NCBI GenBank assembly: GCA_035461305.1
Contig: DATHVN010000038.1
Span: 1-32,580 of the forward strand
DNA length: 32,580 nt
From: Euzebyales bacterium
GTDB taxonomy: Bacteria; Actinomycetota; Nitriliruptoria; Euzebyales; JAHELV01
Direction: 5' to 3'
Under the pieces are notes generated by a model. It saw nothing but the letters and a program-made list of their open reading frames with translations. It was not told the origin of the DNA and did not search any database. The position numbers and the translations under genes were made by a program. This document shows positions 15,166-22,734 of this stretch, one piece after another. The number at the start of each line of letters is the position of its first letter. The first letter of the stretch is position 1.

Positions 15166-16194
15166 TCAGCGGCTGCGCACGTCGTCGAGTGACATGCCGT
15201 GCAGGCGCAGCAGGTTCTCACCGAGGATCTTGCGCTTCGCCTGCTCGGTCAGCTGCGGGTAGCCGTAGCCGTCGACCAGATCCTGGGGCAGTTCGAAGTT
15301 CCAGAAGGCCTCGAGCGCCCACTGCGGGTGGAAGATCGGGGCCTCACTGCCGTAGACGATCTTGTCCTCGCCGCACCAGAACAGCAGCTTGCCCAGCCAC
15401 TCGGCGAACTGGCGCGGCGCGCGGACGACGAAGTTGATCGTTGCGGCCAACGATGCGTACAGGTTCGGATGACGGATCAGCTGCCAGCAGGTCTCGTCGA
15501 TGAACGGCAACCCGACGTGGAAGATCACGAAGTTGATGTCGCGGAAGTTGGCCGCCGCACCGTCCATGTCCCACGTCTGCGTGTGCTCGATCCGTTGGGG
15601 CCCGAGTGGCAGGCCCTTGTGGACGCCGATGAGATTGACGCCGAGTTCCTGCGCCTTCTCGAACACCGGGAACGCGACCTGCGGGTCGTCCATGCGCCAC
15701 GGCATCGGGGACCCGTAGTCGTAGCGGGTGTTGTAGAGCTTGAACGCCCTGGCGCCGTGCTCGTGCACCTGGATCTCCATGAGGTCCAGCGCCCGACGGC
15801 CCTCCAGCGGGTTCACCGAGCCCCAGAAGATCGTGTCGTCGGAGTAGTCGGCCGCCATGCGGGCGCACTCCTCCCAGGGCGACAGCCCGTCGACGAACAG
15901 GTCGGTCAGCGGCAGTGGTTGCGCGATCAGCATGTCGGTGTCGGACTCGTCGAGCACCATGCGGTGGATCTCCTCGGGCGTCCACTGCCGTAGGTACTCC
16001 TCCGGTGGCAGCACCGTCTGACCGTCGGGGGTGAGGGTCGTGTGGAACGCGTACAGGTGATCGATGAACGACTCCCCGGCTGACCCCAGTGCGTTCTTCT
16101 TGTCGAAGTTGAACACGTGCGCCACGCAGTCGAAGACGAACGGCTTGCCACCTTCTGCGGTCGTGAGCGGGGACTGGGACGTGGCATCGGTCAC
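15166..16194 (-). CDS. amidohydrolase-family protein (set A)
   Basis: 342 residues of the ACMSD-like amidohydrolase family (TIM barrel). The N-terminal metal motif is atypical: FDCVAHVFNF in place of D-x-H-x-H. A Glu stands where the family has its last metal Asp (VYGSEAPIFHP instead of GSDY). Conserved histidines are in LIGVHKGLPLG and NFVIFHVGLPF. It may therefore bind metal differently or be a non-catalytic partner of a second amidohydrolase (see the remnant at 20115). The start is GTG 16194, overlapping the stop of the DUF59 gene (GTGA). From memory, amidohydrolase plus DUF59 pairs accompany soluble di-iron monooxygenase operons; none is in view here. Confidence 0.85.
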   Translation of the reverse strand: MTDATSQSPLTTAEGGKPFVFDCVAHVFNFDKKNALGSAGESFIDHLYAFHTTLTPDGQTVLPPEEYLRQWTPEEIHRMVLDESDTDMLIAQPLPLTDLFVDGLSPWEECARMAADYSDDTIFWGSVNPLEGRRALDLMEIQVHEHGARAFKLYNTRYDYGSPMPWRMDDPQVAFPVFEKAQELGVNLIGVHKGLPLGPQRIEHTQTWDMDGAAANFRDINFVIFHVGLPFIDETCWQLIRHPNLYASLAATINFVVRAPRQFAEWLGKLLFWCGEDKIVYGSEAPIFHPQWALEAFWNFELPQDLVDGYGYPQLTEQAKRKILGENLLRLHGMSLDDVRSR

Positions 16195-16586
16195 GGCGTC
16201 ACCTCGGTGGTCGTGCGGGCGGAGACCGGTGCCGCGGCTGCGGCGACCGACCCGGCGCCCGTGATCTGGTTCGGGGGTGGGAGGAACTGCAGGCGCTCAC
16301 GCGCGAGGGGCGAGAGCCGTCCACTGGTCCAGGCGGTGTCCCAGACCACGCGGACGTCGGCGTCGGCGACGGTGGGCACGGCGGCGACGCGCTCTCGGAT
16401 CGTCTCGACCAGCGGCACCATGAAGGGGCACCAGCCGGACGTCAGCACCAGGTCCACGCTGGCGTTGCCGTCCTCGACGCGGATGTCCTCGATGAGGCCC
16501 ATGTCGACGACGGACAGGCCGCGGTCCTCGCAGCACGGGTCGTACACGTCCCGCAGGGCATCGACGATGTCGGCCCGCTGATCCAT
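16191..16586 (-). CDS. DUF59/MIP18-type metal-sulfur cluster assembly factor (set A)
   Basis: 131 residues. The DUF59 fold is recognised by VDALRDVYDPCCEDRGLSVVDMGLIEDIRVEDGNASVDLVLTSGWCPFMVPLVETIRERVAAVP. The active-site-like Cys of the family lies in the WCPF motif, with further Cys in DPCCED. A Pro/Ala-rich tail of about 30 residues follows. DUF59 proteins help insert Fe-S or other metal centres, often into the product of a neighbouring gene. The start ATG is 16586 with a strong AGGAGGAG just upstream on the - strand. It is translationally coupled to the amidohydrolase. Confidence 0.82.
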   Translation of the reverse strand: MDQRADIVDALRDVYDPCCEDRGLSVVDMGLIEDIRVEDGNASVDLVLTSGWCPFMVPLVETIRERVAAVPTVADADVRVVWDTAWTSGRLSPLARERLQFLPPPNQITGAGSVAAAAAPVSARTTTEVTP

Positions 16587-16674
16587 CGCTCCTCCTCGCT
16601 GGGCCGGGCGGGGTCGACGATCTCAGCCGGGTCCCCGCCCGCGCAAGGGCTGGTTTTCAAATGGTGAACAGGCG

Positions 16675-16686
16675 TAGGATCACAGC
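16675..16686 (+). promoter_or_regulatory. -10 box of a probable leaderless transcript
   Basis: TAGGAT (16675-16680) lies six bases before ATG 16687 and no Shine-Dalgarno sequence is present, so transcription probably begins at the start codon. The same short intergenic region must also hold the promoter of the divergent DUF59 gene. Confidence 0.45.
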
Positions 16687-17172
16687 ATGTGGAGAGGTCG
16701 ACGCCCTGAACCAACCACACTGGCCGCCGCAGGGATGATGGGCGCCGTGTCGATCGTGTTCGGCGCGTACGGTGCGGCCGAGCTGCCCACCGCGGGCGAC
16801 AGTGGGCCGGTGGCCAGCCGCGATGCCGTGCTGCTCGGGATCAGCGGCCGCGAGGAGGGTGTTGCGACTGTGATGGCCGTCGTGGTCATCCTCGCCGTAT
16901 CGGCGCTGACGCTCAGCCTGGCAGTGGGCGTGCTGCGGCGCCGTGAGGGCGCGCGTTACGCGGCGCTCATGACCTTCGGCATGCTCGGCCTCCTGGCGCT
17001 GGCAGCGTCGCTGCCGGGGCTGATGTCGACGCCGCCACGCTCCGGCGCGCCGTTCGGGGTGCTGACGGGACTCGTCGACCTCGGGATCGTCGCGTTGCTG
17101 CTGCTACCGGCCACGGCGGACGACATCGAGGACGCCGAGCGTGCGCGCGAGCGGGCCGCGACACGTCGGTGA
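16687..17172 (+). CDS. small integral membrane protein of unknown function
   Basis: 161 residues with four predicted membrane helices: LAAAGMMGAVSIVFGAYGAA, VATVMAVVVILAVSALTLSLAVGVL, AALMTFGMLGLLALAASLPGL and GVLTGLVDLGIVALLLLPA. A charged tail (DDIEDAERARERAATRR) should be cytoplasmic. No named family is recognised; the layout resembles the many small four-helix membrane proteins of actinobacteria. It is followed after 75 bases by the IclR gene, which has its own promoter, so it may be a single-gene unit. Confidence 0.72.
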   Translation: MWRGRRPEPTTLAAAGMMGAVSIVFGAYGAAELPTAGDSGPVASRDAVLLGISGREEGVATVMAVVVILAVSALTLSLAVGVLRRREGARYAALMTFGMLGLLALAASLPGLMSTPPRSGAPFGVLTGLVDLGIVALLLLPATADDIEDAERARERAATRR

Positions 17173-17190
17173 CGCCCGTCCGGGGACCAG

Positions 17191-17218
17191 TTGCACCCGT
17201 CCGATCGTCCCGTAGGCT
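17191..17218 (+). promoter_or_regulatory. sigma-70-type promoter of the IclR gene
   Basis: TTGCAC (17191-17196), a 16-base spacer and TAGGCT (17213-17218), 29 bases before ATG 17248. Confidence 0.55.
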
Positions 17219-17247
17219 GAACCTCGGCACATCGAGACGAGGGTTCG

Positions 17248-18015
17248 ATGCGGAGCGAGACGCCGCCGTCCGACCTGATCCGCAGCGTGTCGAGGGCGCT
17301 CCGGCTGCTCGAGGAGGTGGGCAACCATCCCGCCGGGGTCAACCCGAAGCGGCTCGCGTCGCGCTGCGGCATCCGGCTGCCGACCGTCTACCACCTGCTG
17401 CGCACACTGCGCTACGAGGGCTACCTCGACCGCCTGCCGTCCGGCGACTACGTGCTGGGCACGGCCATCGCCGAGCGCTTCGGTGATCTCGCGCCGATGC
17501 TCGCCGTACCCCCGCCGGTGCCCGCCGTGCTCGACGATCTGGCGAGGCGCACCGGGCACAGCGCGTACCTGGCGCGCTTCGTCGACGGACGCGTGACCAT
17601 CACGAGCGTCGTTGAGGCGTCGGGCTCGCCGCCACTTGAAGACCTGGTCGTGGGCTTCGACGACGCCGCCCATGCGACGGCCCTGGGCAAGGCACTGTTG
17701 TCGACGCTGTCCGCGAGGCGCAGGCGCAGGTACCTGCGCGACACCGGTCTGCGCCGGTTCACCACGGCGACTGTCACCACGACCGACCGGTTGTCCGACG
17801 AGCTGCGCTCGGCCATGCCCACGGGCGTGTTCACCGAGGTCGAGCAGTTCCGGGACGGTGTGGGCTGCGTCGCGGCCCTGGTCCACCGGTCCGACGGAGA
17901 CGACAACGGCTACTGGGCCCTGGGCATGAGCCACCGCGCGACCCACATCCCGCGTCAGCGCGCACGCCTTGTTCCGTCGCTGCGTCGCGCTGCGGCCGAC
18001 CTGGCCACCGTCTGA
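17248..18015 (+). CDS. IclR-family transcriptional regulator
   Basis: 255 residues, usual IclR length. The N-terminal winged HTH covers about 10-75 (SRALRLLEEVGNHPAGVNPKRLASRCGIRLPTVYHLLRTLRYEGYLDRL). The C-terminal effector (GAF-like) domain has the family landmarks HATALGKALLSTL, GVFTEVEQFRDGVGCVAALV and the closing YWALGMSH. IclR proteins sense small metabolites and control adjacent catabolic genes; the likely candidates here are the DUF59/amidohydrolase pair on one side and the RraA-like and alcohol dehydrogenase genes on the other. GAGGG about 10 bases upstream serves as ribosome-binding site. The last codons lie in the first copy of a tandem duplication. Confidence 0.9.
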   Translation: MRSETPPSDLIRSVSRALRLLEEVGNHPAGVNPKRLASRCGIRLPTVYHLLRTLRYEGYLDRLPSGDYVLGTAIAERFGDLAPMLAVPPPVPAVLDDLARRTGHSAYLARFVDGRVTITSVVEASGSPPLEDLVVGFDDAAHATALGKALLSTLSARRRRRYLRDTGLRRFTTATVTTTDRLSDELRSAMPTGVFTEVEQFRDGVGCVAALVHRSDGDDNGYWALGMSHRATHIPRQRARLVPSLRRAAADLATV

Positions 18016-18113
18016 TCCGGAGTGGTCCATCGTTTCGCCATGACGCCGAGGACGGATCTGGTCACCGTCTGATCGGTGTTGGTCTATCGTTTCGCGCCAT
18101 GACGCCGACGACG
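17998..18113 (+). repeat. tandem duplication spanning the IclR end and the RraA start
   Basis: Copy 1 is 17998-18054 (57 bases) and copy 2 is 18055-18113 (59 bases). They differ at about 8 positions plus a 2-base GC insertion. Each carries GAYCTGGYCACCGTCTGATC followed by YATCGTTTCG and CCATGACGCCGA. The duplication creates a decoy ATG (18040) that opens a 10-codon ORF (MTPRTDLVTV, stop at 18070-18072) ahead of the real RraA start at 18099. Confidence 0.85.
18085..18098 (+). promoter_or_regulatory. -10 box of the RraA-like gene
   Basis: TATCGT (18085-18090) lies eight bases before ATG 18099. The corresponding position in the first repeat copy reads CATCGT (18028-18033), a poorer match, six bases before the decoy ATG 18040. 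Confidence 0.4.
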
Positions 18114-18575
18114 GATCTCAGCGACGCCAACGCCGACCTGGTCGCACACTGCCATCCCGTCTTCCGCAGCTTCGGGGCACGCACCCACTTCAACGGGCCG
18201 ATCGTCACCGTGTCCTGCCTCGAGGACAACGTGCTGTTCGAGCGTGCGCTGGGTGACGTCGCACCCGGCACCGTCATCGTCGTCGACGGCGGCGGGTCGC
18301 TGGAGTGCGCACTGATGGGCGACCGTCTGGGTGGGATCGCGGTCGAACGTGGCCTGCCCGGCGTGATCATCAACGGCTGCGTGCGCGACACGCTGGTGCT
18401 GGCGGAGCTCGACGTCGCCATCCTCGCGCTGGCATCCCACCCTCGGCGCAGTGCCAAGCGGGGCCACGGCGCCCGCGACGTGCCGGTGTCCTTCGCCGGG
18501 GTGCTCTGGATGCCCGGCCATCACGTCTACGGCGATCCCGACGGCGTGATCCTCAGCCCCGACCCCCTCCGCTGA
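18099..18575 (+). CDS. rraA: RraA-family protein (regulator of RNase E / HMG-type aldolase fold)
   Basis: 158 residues, the length of RraA. Recognisable are TTDLSDANAD at the N-terminus, FRSFGARTHFNGPIVTVSCLEDNVLFERAL, the phosphate-loop-like VVDGGGSLECALMGDRLGGIAVERGLPGVIINGCVRDTLVL with the R-D pair of the family, and the C-terminal PVSFAGVLWMPGHHVYGDPDGVIL. RraA proteins form trimeric rings and inhibit RNase E. Close relatives instead are metal-dependent 4-hydroxy-4-methyl-2-oxoglutarate/oxaloacetate aldolases, and the G-x20-R-D-like motif kept here would allow either. It converges on the alcohol dehydrogenase gene. Confidence 0.87.
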   Translation: MTPTTDLSDANADLVAHCHPVFRSFGARTHFNGPIVTVSCLEDNVLFERALGDVAPGTVIVVDGGGSLECALMGDRLGGIAVERGLPGVIINGCVRDTLVLAELDVAILALASHPRRSAKRGHGARDVPVSFAGVLWMPGHHVYGDPDGVILSPDPLR

Positions 18576-18601
18576 TCGCACACCGCATGTAGAGGCCCCG
18601 A

Positions 18602-18632
18602 CGACCCGGCCACCCGACGGCGGCCCGGGTCG
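18602..18632. terminator. possible bidirectional hairpin
   Basis: CGACCCGG (18602-18609) pairs with CCGGGTCG (18625-18632) across a 15-base loop, between the convergent RraA-like and alcohol dehydrogenase genes. No T-tract. Confidence 0.4.
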
Positions 18633-18646
18633 GCGTCGGCGGCGGG

Positions 18647-19681
18647 TCAGTCCCCCTGGGGAACGAGGATGGCGCGTCCGCGCACCTGGCCGTTGTGGAG
18701 GTCCTGCATCGCGTCGACCGCCGACTCCAGCGGGTAGGTCCGCGTGTGCAGCTTCACGCTGCCCTGACCCGCCAGGGTCATGAGCTCGACCAGATCGTTG
18801 TAGGTCCCCACGAGGTTGCCGATGAAGCTGCGCTCGGTCGAGATGATGTCGATCGCCGGCGTGTCCAGGGTGCCGCCGTAGCCGACGATGGAGTGGTCGC
18901 CGTGGCGGCGGGTCATCGCGAAGCCCTCGGCGAGCGCGCCGTCCTCGCCGACGAAGTCGATGACGATCTGTGCACCGTGGCCGTCGGTCATCTCGAGCAC
19001 GGTGTCGACGTGACCGCCGTCGGCCACGACGGTCGCGTCGGCCCCCAGTTCCGACGCCAGCTTGAGCGCCTCCTCCGAGCGGTCGACGACCACGATCGAC
19101 GTCGCACTCAGGGCGCGCAGCGACTGGATGCCGATGTGGCCGAGGCCGCCCGCGCCGATGATGACAGCCGTCGTGCCCGGATACAGCTTCGGCAGGGCCT
19201 TCTTGACTGCGTGGTAGGCCGTAAGGCCGGCATCAGCGTGGGCGGCGACATCGGCCGGTTCGATGCCGGACGGCAGCGGCACGCAGGCACGTGCGCTGGT
19301 CCGGATGTACTCGGCCCACCCCCCGTCGGTGTCGATGCCGGGGAACGCACTCCTCTCGCAGTGCATGTCGTTGCCGTCCCGGCACGCCCGGCACAGGCCG
19401 CACGTGATCAGCGGGTGCAGGATCACCGCGTCGCCGACGGCCACGTTCGTCACCGCCGAGCCGACCTCGGCAATCCAACCGGCGTTCTCGTGGCCGATGG
19501 TGTAGGGCAGGTCGACGCCTGTCTTGGGTGCCCACTGCCCCTCCCAGATGTGGAGGTCCGTCCGGCACACCCCTGCGCCGCCGATCCTGACGATGACATC
19601 GAACGGGCCGGTGATCTGCGGGTCGGCGACCTCGTCGACCGACGGCCATTCGTCATACGCGTGCAGGCGCACGGCCTTCAT
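18647..19681 (-). CDS. zinc-dependent NAD(P) alcohol dehydrogenase
   Basis: 344 residues, complete medium-chain zinc ADH. Catalytic zinc ligands are C39 (GVCRTDLH) and H64-E65 (IGHENAGW). The four structural-zinc cysteines are C94, C97, C100 and C108 (CGLCRACRDGNDMHC). The Rossmann motif is VIIGAGGLGHIGIQSLRAL, followed by VVDRSEEAL with an Asp favouring NAD. It oxidises an alcohol to an aldehyde or ketone. ADHs of this kind sit at the end of propane/isopropanol monooxygenase operons (memory-based comparison). ATG 19681 has a GGAG site 10 bases upstream, and the original stop of the upstream DUF59 gene overlaps this ATG. Confidence 0.9.
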   Translation of the reverse strand: MKAVRLHAYDEWPSVDEVADPQITGPFDVIVRIGGAGVCRTDLHIWEGQWAPKTGVDLPYTIGHENAGWIAEVGSAVTNVAVGDAVILHPLITCGLCRACRDGNDMHCERSAFPGIDTDGGWAEYIRTSARACVPLPSGIEPADVAAHADAGLTAYHAVKKALPKLYPGTTAVIIGAGGLGHIGIQSLRALSATSIVVVDRSEEALKLASELGADATVVADGGHVDTVLEMTDGHGAQIVIDFVGEDGALAEGFAMTRRHGDHSIVGYGGTLDTPAIDIISTERSFIGNLVGTYNDLVELMTLAGQGSVKLHTRTYPLESAVDAMQDLHNGQVRGRAILVPQGD

Positions 19682-20111
19682 GCTGTCTCCTTGTCGATCG
19701 CTGTGTCGGTGAGTGGTGGCCCATACCTCGTCCGGAGCAACCCCCGGCAGAACCCGGCGTTCCCGTCGATGCTCACCGCGACCGTTCTGATGCGAGCGAC
19801 CCCGCGACCCGACCCGGGTCGCGACGCCCGCATCGATCTCGGCCGACGCGAAGTGGTCGTCGAGGCGCACGTCGACGTGCTCCACGCCGGGGACCGCCGC
19901 GACCGCCTGCGTCGCGTCGGCCACCATCAGCCACGCAAAGTTCGGCGCGCAGAAGAAGGTCGGCAGCCAGCCGCACCTCGACGGTGCCGCCGTCGACCCG
20001 GACGGACGAGACGAAGTCGAGCCCGGTGATCGCCTGGTCGAGCTCAGGATCGCGCATGGCTCCGAGCGCATCGCGGACCACCGCGTCGCTCAGGGTCGCG
20101 TGGCCGGGCAC
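19678..20111 (-). pseudogene. DUF59 protein (set B), frameshifted and internally deleted
   Basis: It starts at GTG 20111 with a normal DUF59 beginning (VRDALGAMRDPELDQAITGLDFVSSVRV). At about 19964-19972 the frame is lost; restoring two bases would give VRLWLPTFFCAPNFAWLM, the conserved Cys strand of this subtype, followed by VPGVEHVDVRLDDHFASAEIDAGVA. The tail then switches to a third frame, ending VSIDGNAGFCRGLLRTRYGPP...KETA with a TGA (19680-19678) overlapping the ADH start. From memory, relatives are about 200 residues with a long segment between the two parts, so a block appears deleted near 19800. The reading frame is used in three phases and no complete product can be made. Confidence 0.68.
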
Positions 20112-20114
20112 CGC

Positions 20115-20564
20115 TCAGGCCGTCGTGTCGATCGCCGGCTTCTCGGTAACGTCCATGCCCGGCTGATCCTGCGCACCGGACACGCCGAGGCCGTCGGGCA
20201 CGTCGAGGTCGTACAGCGCCGCCGCGTTCAGCCCCAGGATCTTCTTCTTGACGTCGGTCGTGACCTCGCCGTACTCGCCGACCATGTCCTCGGGCATCTC
20301 GAAGTCGACGAACGCCTCGATCAACCACTTCGGGTGCCAGATGCCGTAGTCGCTGGCGAACAGCAGCTTGTCCTCGCCGATCCAGTACAGCAGTTCACCC
20401 AGCACCTGCGCGAAGTACCGGGGACGGGTGTGGATGAACGGCATCGCGACCTCGCCGTAGAGGTTGCGGTTGTCCGGACCGGCGGCCCAGTCGTGGATGT
20501 GGCCGTCGACGATGTAGTAGCGGTCACCGTTGTGCTCGTACACGTGCGGATCCTTTCGGACCAT
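20115..20564 (-). CDS. amidohydrolase (set B), in-frame internal deletion
   Basis: 149 residues, uninterrupted, but only the two ends of an ACMSD-like amidohydrolase. Residues 1-32 carry the N-terminal D-x-H-x-H metal motif (YYIVDGHIHDW). Residue 33 onward jumps directly to the C-terminal part (LYGEVAMPFIHTRPRYFAQVLGELLYWIGEDKLLFASDYGIWHPKWLIEAF, read in parts), with the last metal Asp in ASDY. The middle of the barrel, roughly 200 residues judging by set A and the family, is absent; the joint is near 20466-20474. Such a protein cannot form the TIM barrel. Set B has the canonical metal residues that set A lacks, so the two may once have worked together. The stop is 3 bases before the DUF59 start. 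Confidence 0.72.
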   Translation of the reverse strand: MVRKDPHVYEHNGDRYYIVDGHIHDWAAGPDNRNLYGEVAMPFIHTRPRYFAQVLGELLYWIGEDKLLFASDYGIWHPKWLIEAFVDFEMPEDMVGEYGEVTTDVKKKILGLNAAALYDLDVPDGLGVSGAQDQPGMDVTEKPAIDTTA

Positions 20565-20877
20565 GTCCCGGCGGCGTCCGTGTCGTCGGCGCGGATCCGG
20601 CGCGCGGCGTGGCGTGTGCGAACGCCCTCTGGCTCATGGATGCGCTCCGGGAGCCACCTCTCGCGACCCTCATCGCGATCAACCCTCCAGGGCAGGCTAG
20701 AAGAACGAACCGCCGGTTCTCCACAAAAAGTCCGCGTCTGCGACCTCCCCGACCGTCGGACAGCGGGACATCCCCAGTGGGCGTCGACCGGATCAGCCGG
20801 AGGTCGTCCTCACCGTCCGCGCACCACGTCGACACGGCACCGTCGCCGTTGTCACCCCACGGGTATCGTGTCGGGCG
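20565..20877. other. gene-free stretch with divergent promoters
   Basis: 313 bases between the amidohydrolase remnant (-) and sppA (+). GAACCG-C-CGGTTC is a 13-base near-palindrome at 20709-20721. On the - strand a TAGCCT -10-like box (AGGCTA on +, 20694-20699) lies next to it, so the palindrome sits in the promoter of the amidohydrolase remnant and may be an operator. At the sppA end TATCGT (20864-20869) is eight bases before ATG 20878. No ORF with protein character was found in the middle. Confidence 0.45.
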
Positions 20878-22665
20878 ATGGACGCGACCGGCCGGACCCG
20901 CAGCTCGATGGCGTTGGCGGCGGCTGCGCTGCCTGTGGGGATTGCGGTGAAGGCCGCACGGCGGACCGGGGACTTCGGCCTGGCCGACGCGGTGCGCGTG
21001 GCGCGGGACCGTCGCACGGGTCCGATCCTGGTCACCCTGGACCTGACCCGTCCCCTGCGCACGGCCACGATGGGACCCGCCGCGCTGCGCACACGGGGCC
21101 GGCCGACGCTGCGCGACGTTATCGACGGCCTCGCCATGGCCGCGGATGATCCGCGCGTCGTGGGCCTGCTGGCGCGGATCGGCACCCCGCCCGGTGGGCT
21201 CGCCACGATCCAGGAGCTGTCCACGGCCGTACGACGGTTCGCGGACACCGGACGCCCGGCGGTCGCGCACGCGGAAGAGTTCGGGGAGGCCGGCAACGGC
21301 ACCGCGTCGTACCTGCTGGCGACCGCCTTCGACGAGGTCGTGCTGCAGCCCACAGGTGATCTGGCGCTGCTCGGTGTGTCCGGTGAGGTCACGTTCCTTC
21401 GCGGAGCGCTGGATCGCGTGGGCATCGAGCCGCAGTTCAGCCACCGCTACGAGTACAAGAACGCCGTCGACGCCCTCACCGGGCACGGCTTCACCGATGC
21501 TCACCGGGAGGCGCTCGACGGCGTCGTCGGCGACTGGTCGGCACAGATCGTCACCGCGATCGCCGCCGCTCGGGACATGGACGTCGCCGATGTCCACGCC
21601 GCGATCGACCAGGCGCCGCTGCTCGCCGACGAGGCGCTGGAGCGGGGGCTGGTTGACAGGACAGCGTACCTGAGTGAGGCGCTCGACGACCTGCGAGCCC
21701 GCGTCGCCGAGCAGGCCGCCCTCGTGCCCCTGTCCGAGCACCGGGGACCCGCCGCGTCGCGCCGCAGGTGGCGCGAGCGGGGCGCGCCGAAGATCGCGCT
21801 GATCGAGGCGACGGGCCCGATCACGGTCCGCGCCGGCAGTGTCCTGCCGCGCATGGGGATCACCAGCGACGAGCTGTGCGCGGACCTGCGCCGCATCGCG
21901 ACCGACGACGACGTGGCCGCCGTCGTGTTGCGCATCGACAGCCCCGGTGGCTCGGCCGTCGCCTCGGATGCGATCCGACACGAGATCCTCCGGCTGCGTG
22001 ACGGTGGGACGCCGGTCGTCGCGTGGATGGGCGATGTCGCCGGCAGCGGTGGCTACTACATCGCCATGCCGGCCGACCGGATCGTGGCGCAACCGGGCAC
22101 GCTGACCGGCTCGATCGGCGTGATCGCGGGCAAGGCCGTACGGGCCGGGCTCGAGGACCGACTTGGCGTGAGCACCGAGGCGGTGACCCGCGGTGCCCAC
22201 GCCCGCTACTACTCGTCGGCGACGGGGTTCAGCGACAGCGAGCGGCAGCGACTCGACAGCCAGCTCGACCGCGTCTACGCCGACTTCACCGCCAAGGTGG
22301 GCCACGACCGGAGCATGCCAGCGGCGCGCGTCGAGCAGGTCGCCCGCGGGCGCATCTGGACGGGCGCCCAGGCGATGTCGCATGGCCTCGTCGACCGCCT
22401 CGGTGGCTACCGCGAGGTGCTCGAGTTCACGCGAGGGGCCCTGGGACTGCCGCCCGATGCACCAGTGCGGGTCCGCCGCCACCCCCCGCGTCGCCACCTG
22501 CTCGCCCGGCTGCGCGGTGGAGGTCCCGACGACCCGGCGCAGCGAGACCTCGCCGCCGCAGTGACCACGGCTCTGGCGGATCCGACAGCGCTCCCCAGAC
22601 TGATCGACGAGCTCACCCCGGTGCCGGGCGCGCTCACGATGCCCTGGGTCCCGCGGCTGCGCTGA
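20878..22665 (+). CDS. sppA: signal peptide peptidase SppA, 67K (double-domain) type
   Basis: 595 residues with the two tandem ClpP-like domains of long-form SppA/protease IV. The N-terminal domain supplies the catalytic lysine K194 (EYKNAVDAL) and the C-terminal domain the nucleophile S390 (GDVAGSGGYYIAM); their spacing matches the Escherichia coli enzyme (K209/S409). Other landmarks are RIDSPGGSAVASDAI, QPGTLTGSIGVIAGK and GRIWTGAQAMSHGLVDRLGG. It degrades signal peptides left in the membrane. A weak hydrophobic stretch (SMALAAAALPVGIAV, about 10-24) may act as membrane anchor. Probably leaderless: a TATCGT box precedes ATG by 8 bases and no ribosome-binding site is seen. Confidence 0.92.
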   Translation: MDATGRTRSSMALAAAALPVGIAVKAARRTGDFGLADAVRVARDRRTGPILVTLDLTRPLRTATMGPAALRTRGRPTLRDVIDGLAMAADDPRVVGLLARIGTPPGGLATIQELSTAVRRFADTGRPAVAHAEEFGEAGNGTASYLLATAFDEVVLQPTGDLALLGVSGEVTFLRGALDRVGIEPQFSHRYEYKNAVDALTGHGFTDAHREALDGVVGDWSAQIVTAIAAARDMDVADVHAAIDQAPLLADEALERGLVDRTAYLSEALDDLRARVAEQAALVPLSEHRGPAASRRRWRERGAPKIALIEATGPITVRAGSVLPRMGITSDELCADLRRIATDDDVAAVVLRIDSPGGSAVASDAIRHEILRLRDGGTPVVAWMGDVAGSGGYYIAMPADRIVAQPGTLTGSIGVIAGKAVRAGLEDRLGVSTEAVTRGAHARYYSSATGFSDSERQRLDSQLDRVYADFTAKVGHDRSMPAARVEQVARGRIWTGAQAMSHGLVDRLGGYREVLEFTRGALGLPPDAPVRVRRHPPRRHLLARLRGGGPDDPAQRDLAAAVTTALADPTALPRLIDELTPVPGALTMPWVPRLR

Positions 22666-22734
22666 CCCCGCACGGGCCGGCCTGACCGGACCGGGCTAGC
22701 GTGGCCGACAGGCCGGCAGACCGAACGAGGACCC

